Shown: positions 1-12,511, counted from the first letter of the stretch. The stretch is DNA of 64,000 nucleotides from Antedon mediterranea (GCF_964355755.1 NC_092680.1:15105001-15169000), one strand, 5' to 3'. Notes: generated by a model not told the origin, from the sequence alone. Numbers and translations: made by a program.

Positions 1-185
1 GTTAATCTGTCTAAATAGTTCCTTGTTCCACTAACGCTAAAGTAGTATGGTCTTCTTATACACCACATATACTACATCATAATAATTGATTGATCTAGCT
101 TTACGAATGGATCATCACACTTGAGTGATGATTGTTATATTGAAAATAGATTAAATATCATCTATTACATTTTCTTTTATCATAG

Positions 186-3100
186 GTCACTATATGTACG
201 TAGAAGCATCTCCTCCTAGTTTTGGTGGTTCCAGGGCTCAGCTTGTAACACCGATCATCCCTAAATTTGACGGACCATTATGCCTTCAGTTTTGGTATAA
301 CATGTTCGGTGAAGATATTGGATATCTAACAATGTACAGACTAAGCCCAACGAGCAGCGCTTTATTTAGCGAGCTTGGAAATAAAGGACGCGGGTGGAAA
401 CTAGCCAAGGTGGCAGTGAACGATTATGGGAGTAGCGGCTATATGTATACCAGCTATCAGGTGGCTTTTGAAGCTACGTTAGGTAAAGGATATAGAGGGG
501 ATATTTCTATCGATGACGTGAAGCTTCTACCATATGCCTGCGATGCTGTGCCAGACCCAGAACCCGTGAAGAGTATTGATTGTGATTTTGAGGGTGGTGT
601 TGGCGAATGTGGATTTACAAGAAATAAACAGTATGCAGCTTGGAAGCACTATGACCGCAAATCAACAGAAGTTGACATAGGCCTGATGTCATTGTTTCCG
701 GAACGTCTGACAAAATGTATGTTTACTCTTGTAATATTAATCCATGTAACGTTCGTTACAAAACTAATAATTGAATAAATTAGGAAAGACAAAAACTAAG
801 CATAGGCCCACAAGTTTTTTTTTCTATAGCCCCTCCCCCCCCCCACCCACTCCTCATGTATTCATGACCCAGCCGTTAAGATTTACCCACAATGACAATT
901 CAGACAACTCCTCCTTTTCTGCTTCAAATTATTTGTCCTCAAATTGTCCCATGTATCACTTCTTAATTTAAATTAAGAAAGAATACATGAATCAGAATTA
1001 TTAACCTTGTTATCGGCACTTTCTAATTTAAAATAAAAAAAGACACTTAAACCAATACATTAACTTTATATGTTATTTTTCAGTATCCAATTCGTTTGTG
1101 TTCTACGATACAGTTCCGTATAATAGCCAGATATCTTTGATATCCCCACCTGTGATTCCAGCACGGCATCATTGTTTATCGCTTTCATATATATTAGAAC
1201 GAGCCCATCTTAGTATCAGTGTGCAGAATTCAACTGGAATCACTGAAATGATAACACTAAAACGAGGTTATTCACCTCTATGGACGAGTAAGAAAATATC
1301 ATTCATTATGGAAGGAAATGATAATTTTAAGGTAATTATTTTTTCTATTTTTTGTTAAATACAAAGCACTGTGTCACCATTATATTTCGTATAGCTTCAT
1401 ATTTCATTAAACACCATTCCTTTTCAAAACATTTACAGGAGGAAAACGTTTTATTCTTATTTCCCCCAAAAAAATGATAATGAATACAGTTTGTATATTA
1501 TAATTATTTTGAAATATTTCACATTAAAAAAAATGACGCATGCGAGTTTAATAGACTTTTTGTAATATTTTATTCTGATCATATTTAGCATTCAACATCT
1601 CATATGAACATATAAAACCATAGTCAAAAGTACTTTCTATTGTCTATGATAAAACATACATGTTCTAAAATTAAATACATATGTGCTTTCTGATTGGCTG
1701 TTGCAACTAAAAAGATTGAGAAGATACTGTGCGGGTTTTGAAAGATAATGGTATACTGCATATCATCTCCAGAGAGAAGCCATCGTAGTGAAATAATGTA
1801 ATTATTTTGTTTATATATTGTTCTTTAGGTAGTTTTCAAAGCTGTCTACAAACTATATGAAAACTTTCTTGCAATTGACAATATTAAGCTGACACCAGGG
1901 AAATGTCACGGTAATTTTTTAAATTTTATTTGATTCAAAATATTTCTATCCAAGGGCTATTTCGCATGTTAGAATAATTTGTATCGTATGTAGGTTTACA
2001 AAGTTACTATCGTGTTCGACTTTGGTAGTTTTCATGAGAACAAACTAGAGTTAGATTGCCATGATTCAATCATTGCAAGGATGATTTTTTATTGATTGCT
2101 GAAATTAGAAAATTCCGTTATGATGCTGCATGTGTATTCATATGCAGTCAAATAATGTACAAGATGTCTATATGTTTATTTATACTAAAGCATAATATGC
2201 TTAACCTTTCAATCCTTTTATAGTCGTTGAATAAATAGATTAACAGTTTTGTGCCAATTTTCACAGATGTACCTGTTGAGAAACTCAGTTGTAACTTTGA
2301 AAAAGATTGTAGAATGGTTGTTAATCTCACAGATGCTGAAGAGCCTGCTTGGCAGTTATCTACGTCAACACGTTATAGTTTACTTCCAACATATGACCAT
2401 ACGTACGGGACACCGGCAGGTAGGCCTAGAATAAAAAAAAGAAAAGAAAAACAATTGTTGATAAACTTTAGCTATTAATACTAGGTAATTTTCCAAAAAT
2501 AATGTTGACAATTTATATATTCTACAAATGTATTGTTATTTTATTACGTTTTAGGTCATTATTTCTTCATATCATTTCCAAGGACAACATACAGTGATCA
2601 GAAGCGGCTTCTTCGTACTCCTATTATGCAACGTACAGGCAATAAACGATGTTTACAGTTCTATTTTTACATGGATTCATACAAATCAAATCTTTTAAAC
2701 GTTTACGCCGAAGACTCCGGTCTCAATCACTTCCCAGTCGATCCAATATGGAGATCATATGGCAGTGAAAACTCGGCAAAATGGATGAAAGCCAGTGTTG
2801 ATATTCCACCGACTGAAGGAGATTTCTATGTAAGTAAATTTACAATCTACAGTACTCTTCTCTCGTACTACTAATTATTAACCTAAAAAATGATATGCAA
2901 GTTATGTAGGTAAATCCAAACGAAAATTACTAAAAAGAATGGCAATTCCATGGGTATCATACAATGGCTGGATCTCAATGGAAATAAGCAATAGGCTAAA
3001 TGAAAACGAGAAAGTAAAAGCCAAACAAAATTGCAGAGCTTTCGGGCAACACTAGTTCTTCATCATCATGTATGTAAATTATTGAAAAATAATTAAAGTG

Positions 3101-6100
3101 GGCGAAACACACAAGAAAAGAGATCGCTTCTCCGAAACTCTTACAAAATGCTGGAGTGACATTAAGACGAGGCAATCGTTTACATTTACCATATTCCTTT
3201 TGCGTATTTGGTGTATTACTTATTGGTTAAATTTGATGAAATCTCTTATTGTAGCGGTTTTTTTAAAGAATAGTTCTTTCGGTACACTTCCTTACAGGTT
3301 GTATTTGAACCAATATCACAGGAGAATGTATATTCTTCTATTGGTATCGATGACATCATCATCCTTAAACAAAAGTGCTCAAAGGGTAAGTAGTCCTACT
3401 TTTAGAAGTCCATTTTAAATGTAAAATATATGCACGACAATGGTTAGACATCATGTATTTGGGAATCACAGATTTTAGTGTTTTGATAAGCATATTTAAA
3501 ATGTATGTAGGCATATTACCTATACGAACGGACTGATCTCTCTTAACTTTAAATAATAGTTTTATGTTAACAACATAGGCCTACATAATGAGTAAAACAT
3601 TAATCTAATGCGATTTCCAAATAATTGCATTACAAGAATCTTTAAAAAAAATTACAGTCGTCTAAAGATAATAACCATAATGAGTATCATTATTGTCACA
3701 ATAAATTCAAATGCAGCATGTTGTTCTTGAATTGAACTTTTAGTACACCTTAAGAGTATTAACAAGTAAAGTACTTTTTCAGTGATTGAACAAGAGTGGA
3801 AATCGACAATTGATTGTGAGTTCGAAGACAATGATATTTGCGGATATAAACCAGCAGACGAAGTCAGAAGAGAGTCTGACTTTAAATGGCGGATAAACAG
3901 TGGATTGACTGACACTCATGATACAGGACCACAAACTGATCATACGTTTGAAATGAGCGCCGCGAAAAAAGGTAAGTAGTCCAAAATTGGATACGTTGCA
4001 GATTAAAAACTATTTGGTTTTGACATAAGCAATGAATTTTAAAATTATTCATTTTAAGAAAAAAACTTAAAAAAACTTATCTAGTGTTGTTTTTTTCTTA
4101 AAATGAATAATTTTATAATCCTTTCATTTTCATTGAAATACAAATACAGTATCGTCCAGACTTATTCAAATAGTATCAATCAATCAATAAAGCAATCATC
4201 GAAATTTTTATTCCAAGATCAAAATAAAAACATATACAGACTGATACAATTAACATGATAATTGAATGAGATACAACATAAGCACAAATAAGCGTTTTTA
4301 AAACAAAATTGAACATTATACGTTCTTTTACAGGAAGTTATGCATATATCGAAACGTCACCACCACGAAAGCCTGGAGATATTGCCATACTTGCCACCCC
4401 ACTCATTCAGCCTATCAATACCTCAGTTTGTCTTGAGTTTTGGTATACTATGTTTGGTGAAGACACTGGCAGTCTTGAAATATATCGAAATATACCAGCA
4501 GTGAACCGGTACGAAAGACTTTGGCGGAAAGAAGGACAACGTAGTAAACGATGGCTTAAGGCAGAGGTGCCATTGAACACAAACTATATGGATGACAATC
4601 AAGACTTCATTGAGCACACTAGCAAGGTAGATACAAGTACTGTAACAACGGCGGTAGGCTAATAATGACATGCTATAGTGATTATAACGAAAACGAATAC
4701 GTTACAAAAAAACGTATTCGTTTTCGTAAGCCGCCAGTAAAAACATGAAATTTTAAAGATTTCAGGTACGTGTTGCTTGGCTTCCCATACCTAGCATAAA
4801 ATCAGAGCGAACGAGATCTTTAAAAACTGCTATTTATCAAAATTTACTTCGCCTCCCTACTCATTCAATTTCACCCGATTCACAAGCCGTAGTTATAGAG
4901 AAGCGTAATAAAATAATATGTCAACACTTTTCTGTCTTTCTGTATTTTATACTCGTTTAAATCTTGTTAAATGTTAAAATATCCCTTTTTAAAGTGTCAA
5001 GTTCAAATGATATTCACTTGAATCGGTTACATTTATTTCATGTCCTCATAATGTGTTTTGTTCATAATGTATTAATTATTCTTAATAATCGTTTTTGTTA
5101 TGTTTTCAGATTTATTTCAAAGGAACCGTTGGCTATGGCTACAAAGGTGACATTGCTATCGATGACGTCAAGCTAATCTTTAAATCATGTGAACCTCCGC
5201 CAAAAGTAAAAGATCCTCTTCCAGTAAATGAAACAATGTGTGATTTTGAAAACGGAGCTGACGGCTGTGGCTTTAAAGACTTTGAAGAGGAAGGTAGTGG
5301 TGCAGAATGGAATTATTTCAACGTTTCATCAATCAAATTTGATCCTACGATTGACAACGATGACCCGAAAGTGAACATGTCGAAAGGTAACTTAATAAAC
5401 ATTGCCATATTGTTAACAAGTTCTAATAGTTAAGACAGTCGTCGGTGTTTTGTTTACATTATGTAATTTATAGCAAACGAAATTTCTTTTGCTAATATTT
5501 TTATTTACTTTGATTTGAGACATCTTAGTAGGTTGTAGATCATGCTCTTGATCAAAATTTATGCATTTTGACTAATTTATTTTTGTGACAGGATTCAAAC
5601 CTCGAATAGGGAAAGCTATTTTTTTGGGTCCCTTTTAAATATTGTACTGTTTATGTATGTGAATAAAGTAAAGTGAAAAGTTAATAGGACACGGTATAGT
5701 GTGATATTATTCTTATACTATGTGTAGCTTATAGTGTTACGAACGAATTAGCCTAACTACACTAAAAGTGCTAAATTCATTACAGGACAGAAGTCTTTTA
5801 TATTCGCCGATGCGTCGGATTTACGATCTGGTGAGCACGTTGTCATTATGACGCCTTCAGTCTCTTCCAATCTGGATTGTTGCTTGTCATTCTCATATAT
5901 AACAATGGGCGACTTTATAATCAATATCTACAGCAAACAAGCTTCTGGCGGAGAGGAGGAGTTTATTCACCAACTCGCAGGCGAAAGCATGGCAGATTGG
6001 TCCAACACCTCTGTCAACATTAAAGCTAGTGAAAATCCTTTCAAGGTGACTTTTTACTTTAATTATAGTTTAAGAATCGTCAAACATAAACAAAGATCAA

Positions 6101-6921
6101 AATTTGATGTACACGAGTCTGGACCTGGAATATCAAAGTGTTCACAGACATTATGTAACAATGGAGGAATTCCTACAAAGGTACTATGTTAGGTTGTAGA
6201 AAATTAAAAGAATCTAAAAAATAAGTATAAAACATATTTGTGTACGTACGAGACGTATCGTTTGGAGGTACCCGATAGATTACTATTACAAAGAGATAAT
6301 CACAATGAACTTTCCTTTCTCTTTTAAGGTTGTTTTTGAAGGTGTGATTGGTCGTGATGACGGTGGTTTCCTAGCGCTAGATGACATTATTGTAAACGAT
6401 GGAAAGTGTCCAACAGGTAAGAAGAAACGTATAAATGAGGTTTACACCAATACCTTGTAAAATGAACTAAGACGAAATAGAAATGCCAAACAAATATTTT
6501 ATTTTACGCTTCTTTCATTACAAACTTGTTAAGCTTGTGGTGTGTAGTATGTTCGTAAATTACAAAAATAGAAAGATGAATACCGTTCATATTTTGCTAC
6601 CTTCTACATGTAGCACACCCATTGAGTGGGGCTTGCAAAGTCCGTTCACAATTTAGTTTAATGTATCTTTTTTATTTTAAAGTGGCTCCTATCAAACATG
6701 TCGTTGAAGATTTTGAACAGAAACCAGCGGCAGAAGACAATGGCCGATCGACCGTATCAATAGTAGTAATAGCACTACTTACTATAGCATTACTCATTGC
6801 TTTTGCTGTTGTCATCTTTTTAATCCTTGTCATTAAAAGCCATAGACAAAGAGCTTCATCTGATTCAATGATTATCGAAGACGTAAAGTCAGTAGAAGAA
6901 AAATCTTCAACTATTGATTAA
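186..6921 (+). CDS. MAM-domain transmembrane protein, 3' part (12 exons)
   Basis: Exons 186-716, 1084-1331, 1829-1910, 2267-2419, 2555-2829, 3298-3385, 3783-3971, 4334-4626, 5110-5386, 5786-6045, 6329-6416 and 6683-6921 join in frame through GT/AG sites and give 906 residues plus TAA. The 5' end lies outside the window. The product holds the back half of one MAM domain and then four whole ones. Each opens with a C-x-F-E type motif (DCDFEGG, SCNFEKD, DCEFEDN, MCDFENG) and closes with an I-D-D or I-D-N motif before a Cys (ISIDDVKLLPYAC, IAIDDVKLIFKSC). Each domain is built from about three exons in a repeating phase pattern, which points to domain duplication. A short stalk, one hydrophobic helix (IVVIALLTIALLIAFAVVIF) and a tail of about 30 residues follow, so it is a type I surface protein. 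MAM domains mediate adhesion and oligomerisation. No LDLRa, Ig or phosphatase domain is seen, so the family name stays open. Confidence 0.9.
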
Positions 6922-7560
6922 ATTATCTATAGGATTTTAAACAAACAGGATCCATTATGATTTAAAGCACTATTTACTCTGAAAGTAAACATACTAATTA
7001 TAATTATGATCTAACTGATAATGACGTAACCACTTATAATCCAACCGAAATATATATACATATATTAAATAGTCATATTTCTTGGGTATAAACAAATAAA
7101 TAGATAATTTAGGATTTATAGGTATAAGTTCTTATCCTAATATTATTTGGTTAAGTTGTTATCCAGTTAAGATTCGAAGTAAATCTACACTAATCTTGAA
7201 AATAATAGTGAACTCGGATATATGCATTACTTTGGGTGACAGTACACAGCAGCAAGTAATGCAGTAACTATAATACAATTATTAATTAGTCATAATCTTC
7301 CTATTACATGACGTTATCATCCTTTATTTGATGTTGTTTAAATGTTAAACTAAAATCAAACTCTATGTCCAAAGAAGGACATTAATATTACCATTCCAAT
7401 AATATTAGGTAAGTTTTAAACTCAATAATATTATTTGTTTATGTTTTTATGTATTTTGTATAATAGTGAAAGTTGAAAACATTGTTGAGCGTCTTATTTT
7501 GTGTCAATGTTATAAAAATGTTTACAATTTGAATAAACTTTTTGTCTGTCATAAAGGGAA
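6922..7560 (+). other. 3' UTR and poly(A) region of the MAM gene
   Basis: This non-coding AT-rich stretch directly follows the MAM gene stop codon. AATAAA hexamers at 7095-7100 and 7532-7537 are candidate cleavage signals. From about 7060 the sequence is the diverged relative of the tandem units found at 9858-28030, so the array was seeded from this gene's 3' flank. Confidence 0.5.
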
Positions 7561-7760
7561 CAATGCTTTGTTGTTGGTAATATATCATGACACTGTAAGC
7601 GAGTTAAGCGCGTCGCTTTAAACGCACCATCCTAACATGTTGACAAGCTTTCTGTAACTCCAGTTTCTCCTATTCACAAATACGACGATTTGTGTATTCT
7701 GTCATACTGAAATGTTTAATTTAAGTTAAATCAGACAATATTGTTTTTACTTTCATAGGC
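7060..7760 (+). repeat. diverged founder copy (U0) of the 1.7-kb tandem unit
   Basis: Blocks around 7190-7245, 7290-7420, 7430-7560 and 7595-7650 align in order with unit U1 (10190-10260, 10290-10430, 10590-10690, 10715-10760). Shared phrases include ACTCGGATATATGCATTA and CATGACGTTATC. It lacks the 160-bp hairpin insert and the AACGTT-rich segment of the later units, which suggests it is the ancestral form. Confidence 0.7.
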
Positions 7761-8144
7761 CTACTAACATACTCTTTTTTAAAAAGATTGTTTATATTAA
7801 AAAGAAAAAGACATCTACTTATTAACAAAAGTATCGTAGGCCTAGGTGGCTAGGCTATACCACTACAATGGAAAGGTGTCGGATATTACCCAATATTTAT
7901 TACTGAACATAGGCAGGTGGTTGGTAGGTAGGCCTAGGCCTAGTACATTTTTGTATTGGATATCCCAGATAAGGTACGCTCGAGATTTTTTGTATAACCT
8001 AATATTAGCTTATATAGAGCCCTCTATTGTTTATCCGAAATTTATTTATTTTTAATTTGGAACCTTCGACTTCCTTTTTTAACCATCATCTGTCATAATC
8101 TTCAGTTCGAAAAATGAATTCGAACTACTTTGCGCTTACCTCAT

Positions 8145-8239
8145 TGCTTTAGTGGGAACCAATCCTAAAGAAATAACAATAACAGGATCGTCCAATTAAA
8201 AACAATACTATAACTAATAGGGCCTAGTATAGAATTACT
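8145..8239 (+). repeat. partial copy of a repeat also at 38925-39010
   Basis: The segment from AGTGGGAACCAATCC through CAATACTATAACTA to AGAATTACTCTTT is matched at 38930-39010. A related end, GGCTTGGTTCCCACTAG, appears at 9667. It looks like the end of a dispersed foldback element. Confidence 0.4.
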
Positions 8240-8460
8240 CTTTGCTTTTAATCCTTGTCATTATAAGACATAGAGCTTCATCAAATTCAATGAGTATCGA
8301 AGACGTAAAAGTCAGAAGAAAAATCTTCAACTATATTAGTTGATACGATTTTAACCACAATATTATCATGATGATTTAAAGTACCATTAACTCTGACGGT
8401 CAACATAACTGTCTTGAAGTAACCACTATCAAAATCAAACCGAAATAAAAGAAAATCATT
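8240..8460 (+). pseudogene. decayed duplicate of the MAM gene's last exon and proximal 3' UTR
   Basis: The stretch matches 6805-7050 in order: the end of the membrane helix (TTTTAATCCTTGTCATTA), the tail (GAGCTTCATC, TATCGAAGACGTAAA, AAATCTTCAACTAT) and then 3' UTR (GATTTAAAG, ACTCTGA, AACCGAAAT). Small indels shift the frame, and nothing upstream supplies the rest of the exon. It is therefore a non-functional remnant of a duplication that carried the exon end together with the 3' flank. Confidence 0.75.
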
Positions 8461-8583
8461 GTGGCAATATGAGTAATCTTGATTGTTCATAAATGCCATC
8501 AAGGAGAGGTTGAACAAATGTAGAAAGAAATAAGGGGATACAAACTATCAATAGTAGAGAAAAAGACAACTTGTATGAATAGT

Positions 8584-9589
8584 CCCTTACAAAAATGTTC
8601 TATAGAACTCTATAGAATTCTATAGAAGTTTTAATAGAATTCTATGTTACTCTATAGAAACAGATAATTTCTATAGAAAATGTTTTATAGAATTTATAGA
8701 TTCTATGTATCTCTATAGAGTTCTATAGAAGAATTCTATGTTACTCTATAGAAACAGATAAATGTTTTATAGAATTTATAGATTCTATGTATCTCTATAG
8801 AGTTCTATAGAAGAATTCTATGTTACTCTATAGAAACAGATAAATGTTTTATAGAATTTATAGATTCTATGAAACTACTTCTATAGAATTCTATATAACA
8901 TTTAATATAGAATTATATTGAGTTCTATAGAAATTTATAACATTTTCTATAGAATTCTATATTGAGTTCTATAGAAATCTATAACATTTTCTATAGAATT
9001 CTATATTGAGTTCTATAGAAATCTATAACATTTTCTATAGAATTCTATATTGAGTTCTATAGAAATCTATAACATTTTCTATAGAATTCTATATTGAGTT
9101 CTATAGAAATCTATAACATTTTCTATAGAATTCTATATTGAGTTCTATAGAAATCTATAACATTTTCTATAGAATTCTATATTGAGTTCTATAGAAATCT
9201 ATAACATTTTCTATAGAATTCTATATTGAGTTCTATAGAAATCTATAACATTTTCTATAGAATTCTATATTGAGTTCTATAGAATACTATAACATTCTAT
9301 GGTAAAAGTATACCCATAAACTTTATTTTCTATAGAAAATATTTTAAATTTTATATAAGATTCTATAAAAAAATATTACATTTTTCTATAGAATTCTATG
9401 AATTTTTATAGAATATTGATAGAAAAGTGGCCCACTTTTCTATAGAAATTCTATGAAATCTCTATAGAATATTGATAGAGGTTTTATAGAATCGTTCTAT
9501 AGAAATTCTATAAACCAATTCTATAGAATATCTTATAGAAATTCTATAAATTTTTTTTTATAGAATTCTATAGAACATTTTTGTAAGGG
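8584..9589. mobile_element. foldback element with terminal inverted repeats and satellite core
   Basis: The left end CCCTTACAAAAATGTTCTAT is repeated exactly in inverted orientation at the right end (ATAGAACATTTTTGTAAGGG). The whole interior is built from palindromic TCTATAGAATTCTATAGA-like words. There is no open frame. The flanks show no clear target duplication. It looks like a non-autonomous foldback DNA element or a satellite captured between inverted repeats. Confidence 0.7.
8917..9290 (+). repeat. 44-bp satellite, about nine units
   Basis: The word ATTGAGTTCTATAGAAAT recurs at a constant 44-bp spacing (8961, 9005, 9049 and so on). The central units are almost identical, which indicates recent expansion. 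Each unit contains two partially palindromic TATAGAATTCTATA-type cores. Confidence 0.9.
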
Positions 9590-9857
9590 GTATTTATAGT
9601 AATATTATTATTATTATTATCAGAATGAACTATATGATGTATTATTTAAGATGTATAGCCCTAAGGCTTGGTTCCCACTAGGAAAAGGTAAAGGTATTTA
9701 TACTGATCCTTAAGCTTACTGGAAACTGGGGAAATTCGGATTGGGCCCTCTACGAACCCACTGCAGTCAGCAGTGCAGCGCCTACCAGATCAGCACACCG
9801 GGAGACGATCCCCTACTTCTTTCGCGTGCAATATTATGTACACGGAACCAAGACCTT
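9590..9857. other. spacer between foldback element and tandem array
   Basis: No gene is visible. It contains an (ATT)n run at 9602-9618, a GCTTGGTTCCCACTAG foldback-element end near 9667, and a short less AT-rich stretch at 9740-9830. Confidence 0.5.
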
Positions 9858-10493
9858 TACAGTTTGTGATTTATAATATATCAAAAGCCTACTTCTTAAC
9901 TTAATAATTGAAAAACAAAAGTACAAAACTTATTAAATATACGAATTAATTAATTATCTATCTGATTAAAACCTGCGTCTAGTATTGTGCATAAAAGTGT
10001 ACGAAATATTGCCATATTTCTCTTTTCGGTATAGCCTAAAACTAGACATTTAGTTTGTCATGAAATAACAACGATGGATATAGAGATTTTAGGATTTGCA
10101 AGTTTAAGTTGTCATTTTATTTGATAAGTATAAAGCTTTGAATCACTAATGAATGAACGAGATCAGCTAATCCAGTTAATACTCAACAAATCAAAAAGTA
10201 AATCTACAAAAATCTTTAAAATAATAGTAAACTCGGATATATGCATTAATGTGGGTGATATCACAGAAAATCTACACAATAATACAATTATGATTAATCA
10301 TAGTCTGCTTTAGTACTTGTTTACATGACGTTATCTTCCTATATTTACTTCTTTTGAAATTTTAGACTAAATCGAATTTATGTCCAAATAAGGACTTTAA
10401 AACTACAATTCCAATAATATTAAGTAAAATGGTAACTGAAAATTGATAAAAAAGGAGATTAAAAATATCTTACTGAATGATTGTTGGAGACGC

Positions 10494-10533
10494 GAGAGCA
10501 GCGTGGTCCAAGAGGATTGTACCACGCCCTCTC
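10494..10533. other. GC-rich hairpin conserved in units U1-U3
   Basis: The arms GAGAGCAGCGTGGT and ACCACGCCCTCTC pair across a loop of about 13 nt. The same hairpin occurs at 12211-12250 and 26062-26101, with only a loop change in U3. It sits in an insert of about 160 bp that U0 and U4 lack. It could be part of a small mobile element or a structured RNA; nothing here shows transcription. Confidence 0.5.
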
Positions 10534-11270
10534 AGTTCTCAAAATAGAATCGTGTTAAACTTTGTTTTCACATAATTCTTGCTTACGTATGTGTATGTGT
10601 TTTTGTGTATTTTATATAAATGATCAAGAAATAAATAGTGAAAAATGAAAACGATGTTAAGATTCTTATTTTATGTTAATATTATAAAAATGTTTTTATT
10701 GGCAATATCTAATATGTAAGCGAGTTAAGCGTGTCCTCAAATGCACCATCCTAAAATGTTTGCATTAACATGATAACTTGACAGGCATACTGTACTTCTC
10801 TGAGACTCTTGTATCCCTGAATAGTCTCTCCTGTCATAATGAAATATAAAAGTCTGCCCTTATCTAAAAAGAGTTAAAATACTTTTTTTTGACTTATTTT
10901 CTTCAACTTACTTTCTGTCCAACTATATTTACCAGAAAGTCTTTCTTTATGGAAACTCTAACTAAAAGTAACAGACCGCCCTTTCTTTGATTCAAACCGG
11001 ACCAATGTTTTTGGTAGTTTACCTAGAATGCCATTATATTTGAGATATTTACTTTTTTGAATTTTGGTGAAATATGAATAGGCCCATGTCCATGACTTAT
11101 GACTTGTGGGTATATGTTAATTATATTACAGTTGAACTTAATCATACTGAGGGAGAAGTTGTAAGACATCTGTTTTGAAAACCGTGAAACAAAAATTAAA
11201 GTTTATTATACTACTGCTTCCGTCAGCAAAAAAAAGGACAAAAATAGCGAATAGAAGAGATTCCCGCACT

Positions 11271-11570
11271 GGGCAAAAACTGGTTGAATTAACGTTAATT
11301 CAACGTTATCTGCAAACGTTGAAATGACGTCGTTAAAGTGTTGAAAATGAAAGTTTGCATCAACGAAAATGTCAACGTTGATTCACATAGAAATTATCAA
11401 CGTCGAAACAACGTAAAAATAAGTAACGTTAAAATAACATCGGAAAATTGTTGAAAATGAAAGTTTGCATCAATATAAATGTCAACGTTAATTCAACGTT
11501 GAAATGATCAACATTGAAATGTTGAAATTATTAATTTTGAAACAACGTAATGATTTAGTTACCAACGCAT
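11271..11570. repeat. AACGTT-rich dispersed repeat segment
   Basis: Dense self-complementary words (AACGTT, CAACGTTGA, GTTAATTCAACGTT) begin abruptly at CACTGGGCAAAAACTGG. The diverged copy at 28740-28810 lacks this segment at the same junction, so it was probably inserted before the array amplified. Equivalent segments lie at about 23635-23935 and 26845-27140. Confidence 0.6.
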
Positions 11571-11571
11571 T

Positions 11572-12307
11572 TACTGTTTGTGATTTATAATATATCAAAA
11601 GCCTACTTCTTAACTTAAATATTGAAAAACAAAAGTACAAACATTATTAAATATACGACTTAATTAATCTATCTGATTAAAAACCTGCGTCTAGTGTGTG
11701 CATAAAAGTGTACGAAATATTGCCATATCTCTTTATAAGAGTATAAACTCGGTATAAACTAGACATTTAGTTTGTCATGAAATAACAACGATGGATATAG
11801 AGATTTTAGGATTTGCAAGTTTAAGTTGTCATTTTATTTGATAAGTATAAAGCTTTGAATCACTAATGAATGAACGAGATCAGCTAATCCAGTTAATACT
11901 CAACAAATCAAAAAGTAAATCTACAAAAATCTTTAAGATAATAGTAAACTCGGATATATGCATTAATGTGGGTGATATCACAGAAAGATCTACACAATAA
12001 TACAATTATGATTAATCATATTCTGCTGTAGTACTTGTTTACATGACGTTATCTTCCTATATTTACTTTTGTTGAAGTTTAGACTAAATCGAATTTATGT
12101 CCAAATAAGGACTTTAAAACTACAATTCCAATTATATTAGATAAAATGGTAACTGAGAATTGATAAAAAAGGAGATTAAAAATATCTTACTGAATGATTG
12201 TTGGAGACGCGAGAGCAGCGTGGTCCAAGAGGATTGTACCACGCCCTCTCAGTTCTCAAAATAGAATCGTGTTAAACTTTGTTTTCACATAATTCTTGCT
12301 TACGTAT
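11572..12307 (+). repeat. tandem unit U2, left part
   Basis: This is nearly identical to the first 730 bp of U1. It is cut at GTAT (12304-12307) by the LTR retrotransposon and resumes at 22954. Confidence 0.85.
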
Positions 12308-12483
12308 TGTAATATAATGTTGCGTTGTTGAGGTACTAAAGAAGGACTCTATTATAAACTAAATGGTCATTAAAACATCTGGACAAACTCTCCTTTGGAC
12401 TTTCTGCGTCAAGTTTGTGAACCTATTTGAATTCCGATACAAAGGTCAATTTCTTAAATATAAAAGTATATCGTTATATCACA
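12308..12483 (-). repeat. LTR (3' LTR of the minus-strand element)
   Basis: It begins TGTAATATAATG and ends ATATCACA, with TG...CA termini. It matches 22778-22953 at all but one base. Confidence 0.95.
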
Positions 12484-12511
12484 TCCCTCTGTTTCCCTTT
12501 TTTTTTTCTTC
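12484..12511 (-). promoter_or_regulatory. polypurine tract
   Basis: Read on the minus strand this is an unbroken run of A and G apart from a single C, and it directly abuts the 3' LTR. That is where plus-strand DNA synthesis is primed in LTR elements. Confidence 0.85.

Larger units (their letters stand above)
9858..11571 (+). repeat. tandem unit U1 (1.7 kb)
   Basis: This is the only uninterrupted full copy of the array unit. It begins at CAGTTTGTGATTTATAAT and ends at ACCAACGCATTTAC, where the next unit begins. It has no coding potential. In order it holds a block homologous to the MAM 3' flank, a 160-bp insert with a strong hairpin, a second flank-homologous block and an AACGTT-rich segment. 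Confidence 0.85.

Noticed and set aside
8917-9290. Regular 44-bp repeats as a possible CRISPR array
   Set aside because: There are no unique spacers; units are contiguous and palindromic, in a eukaryotic context with inverted ends. It is a satellite.
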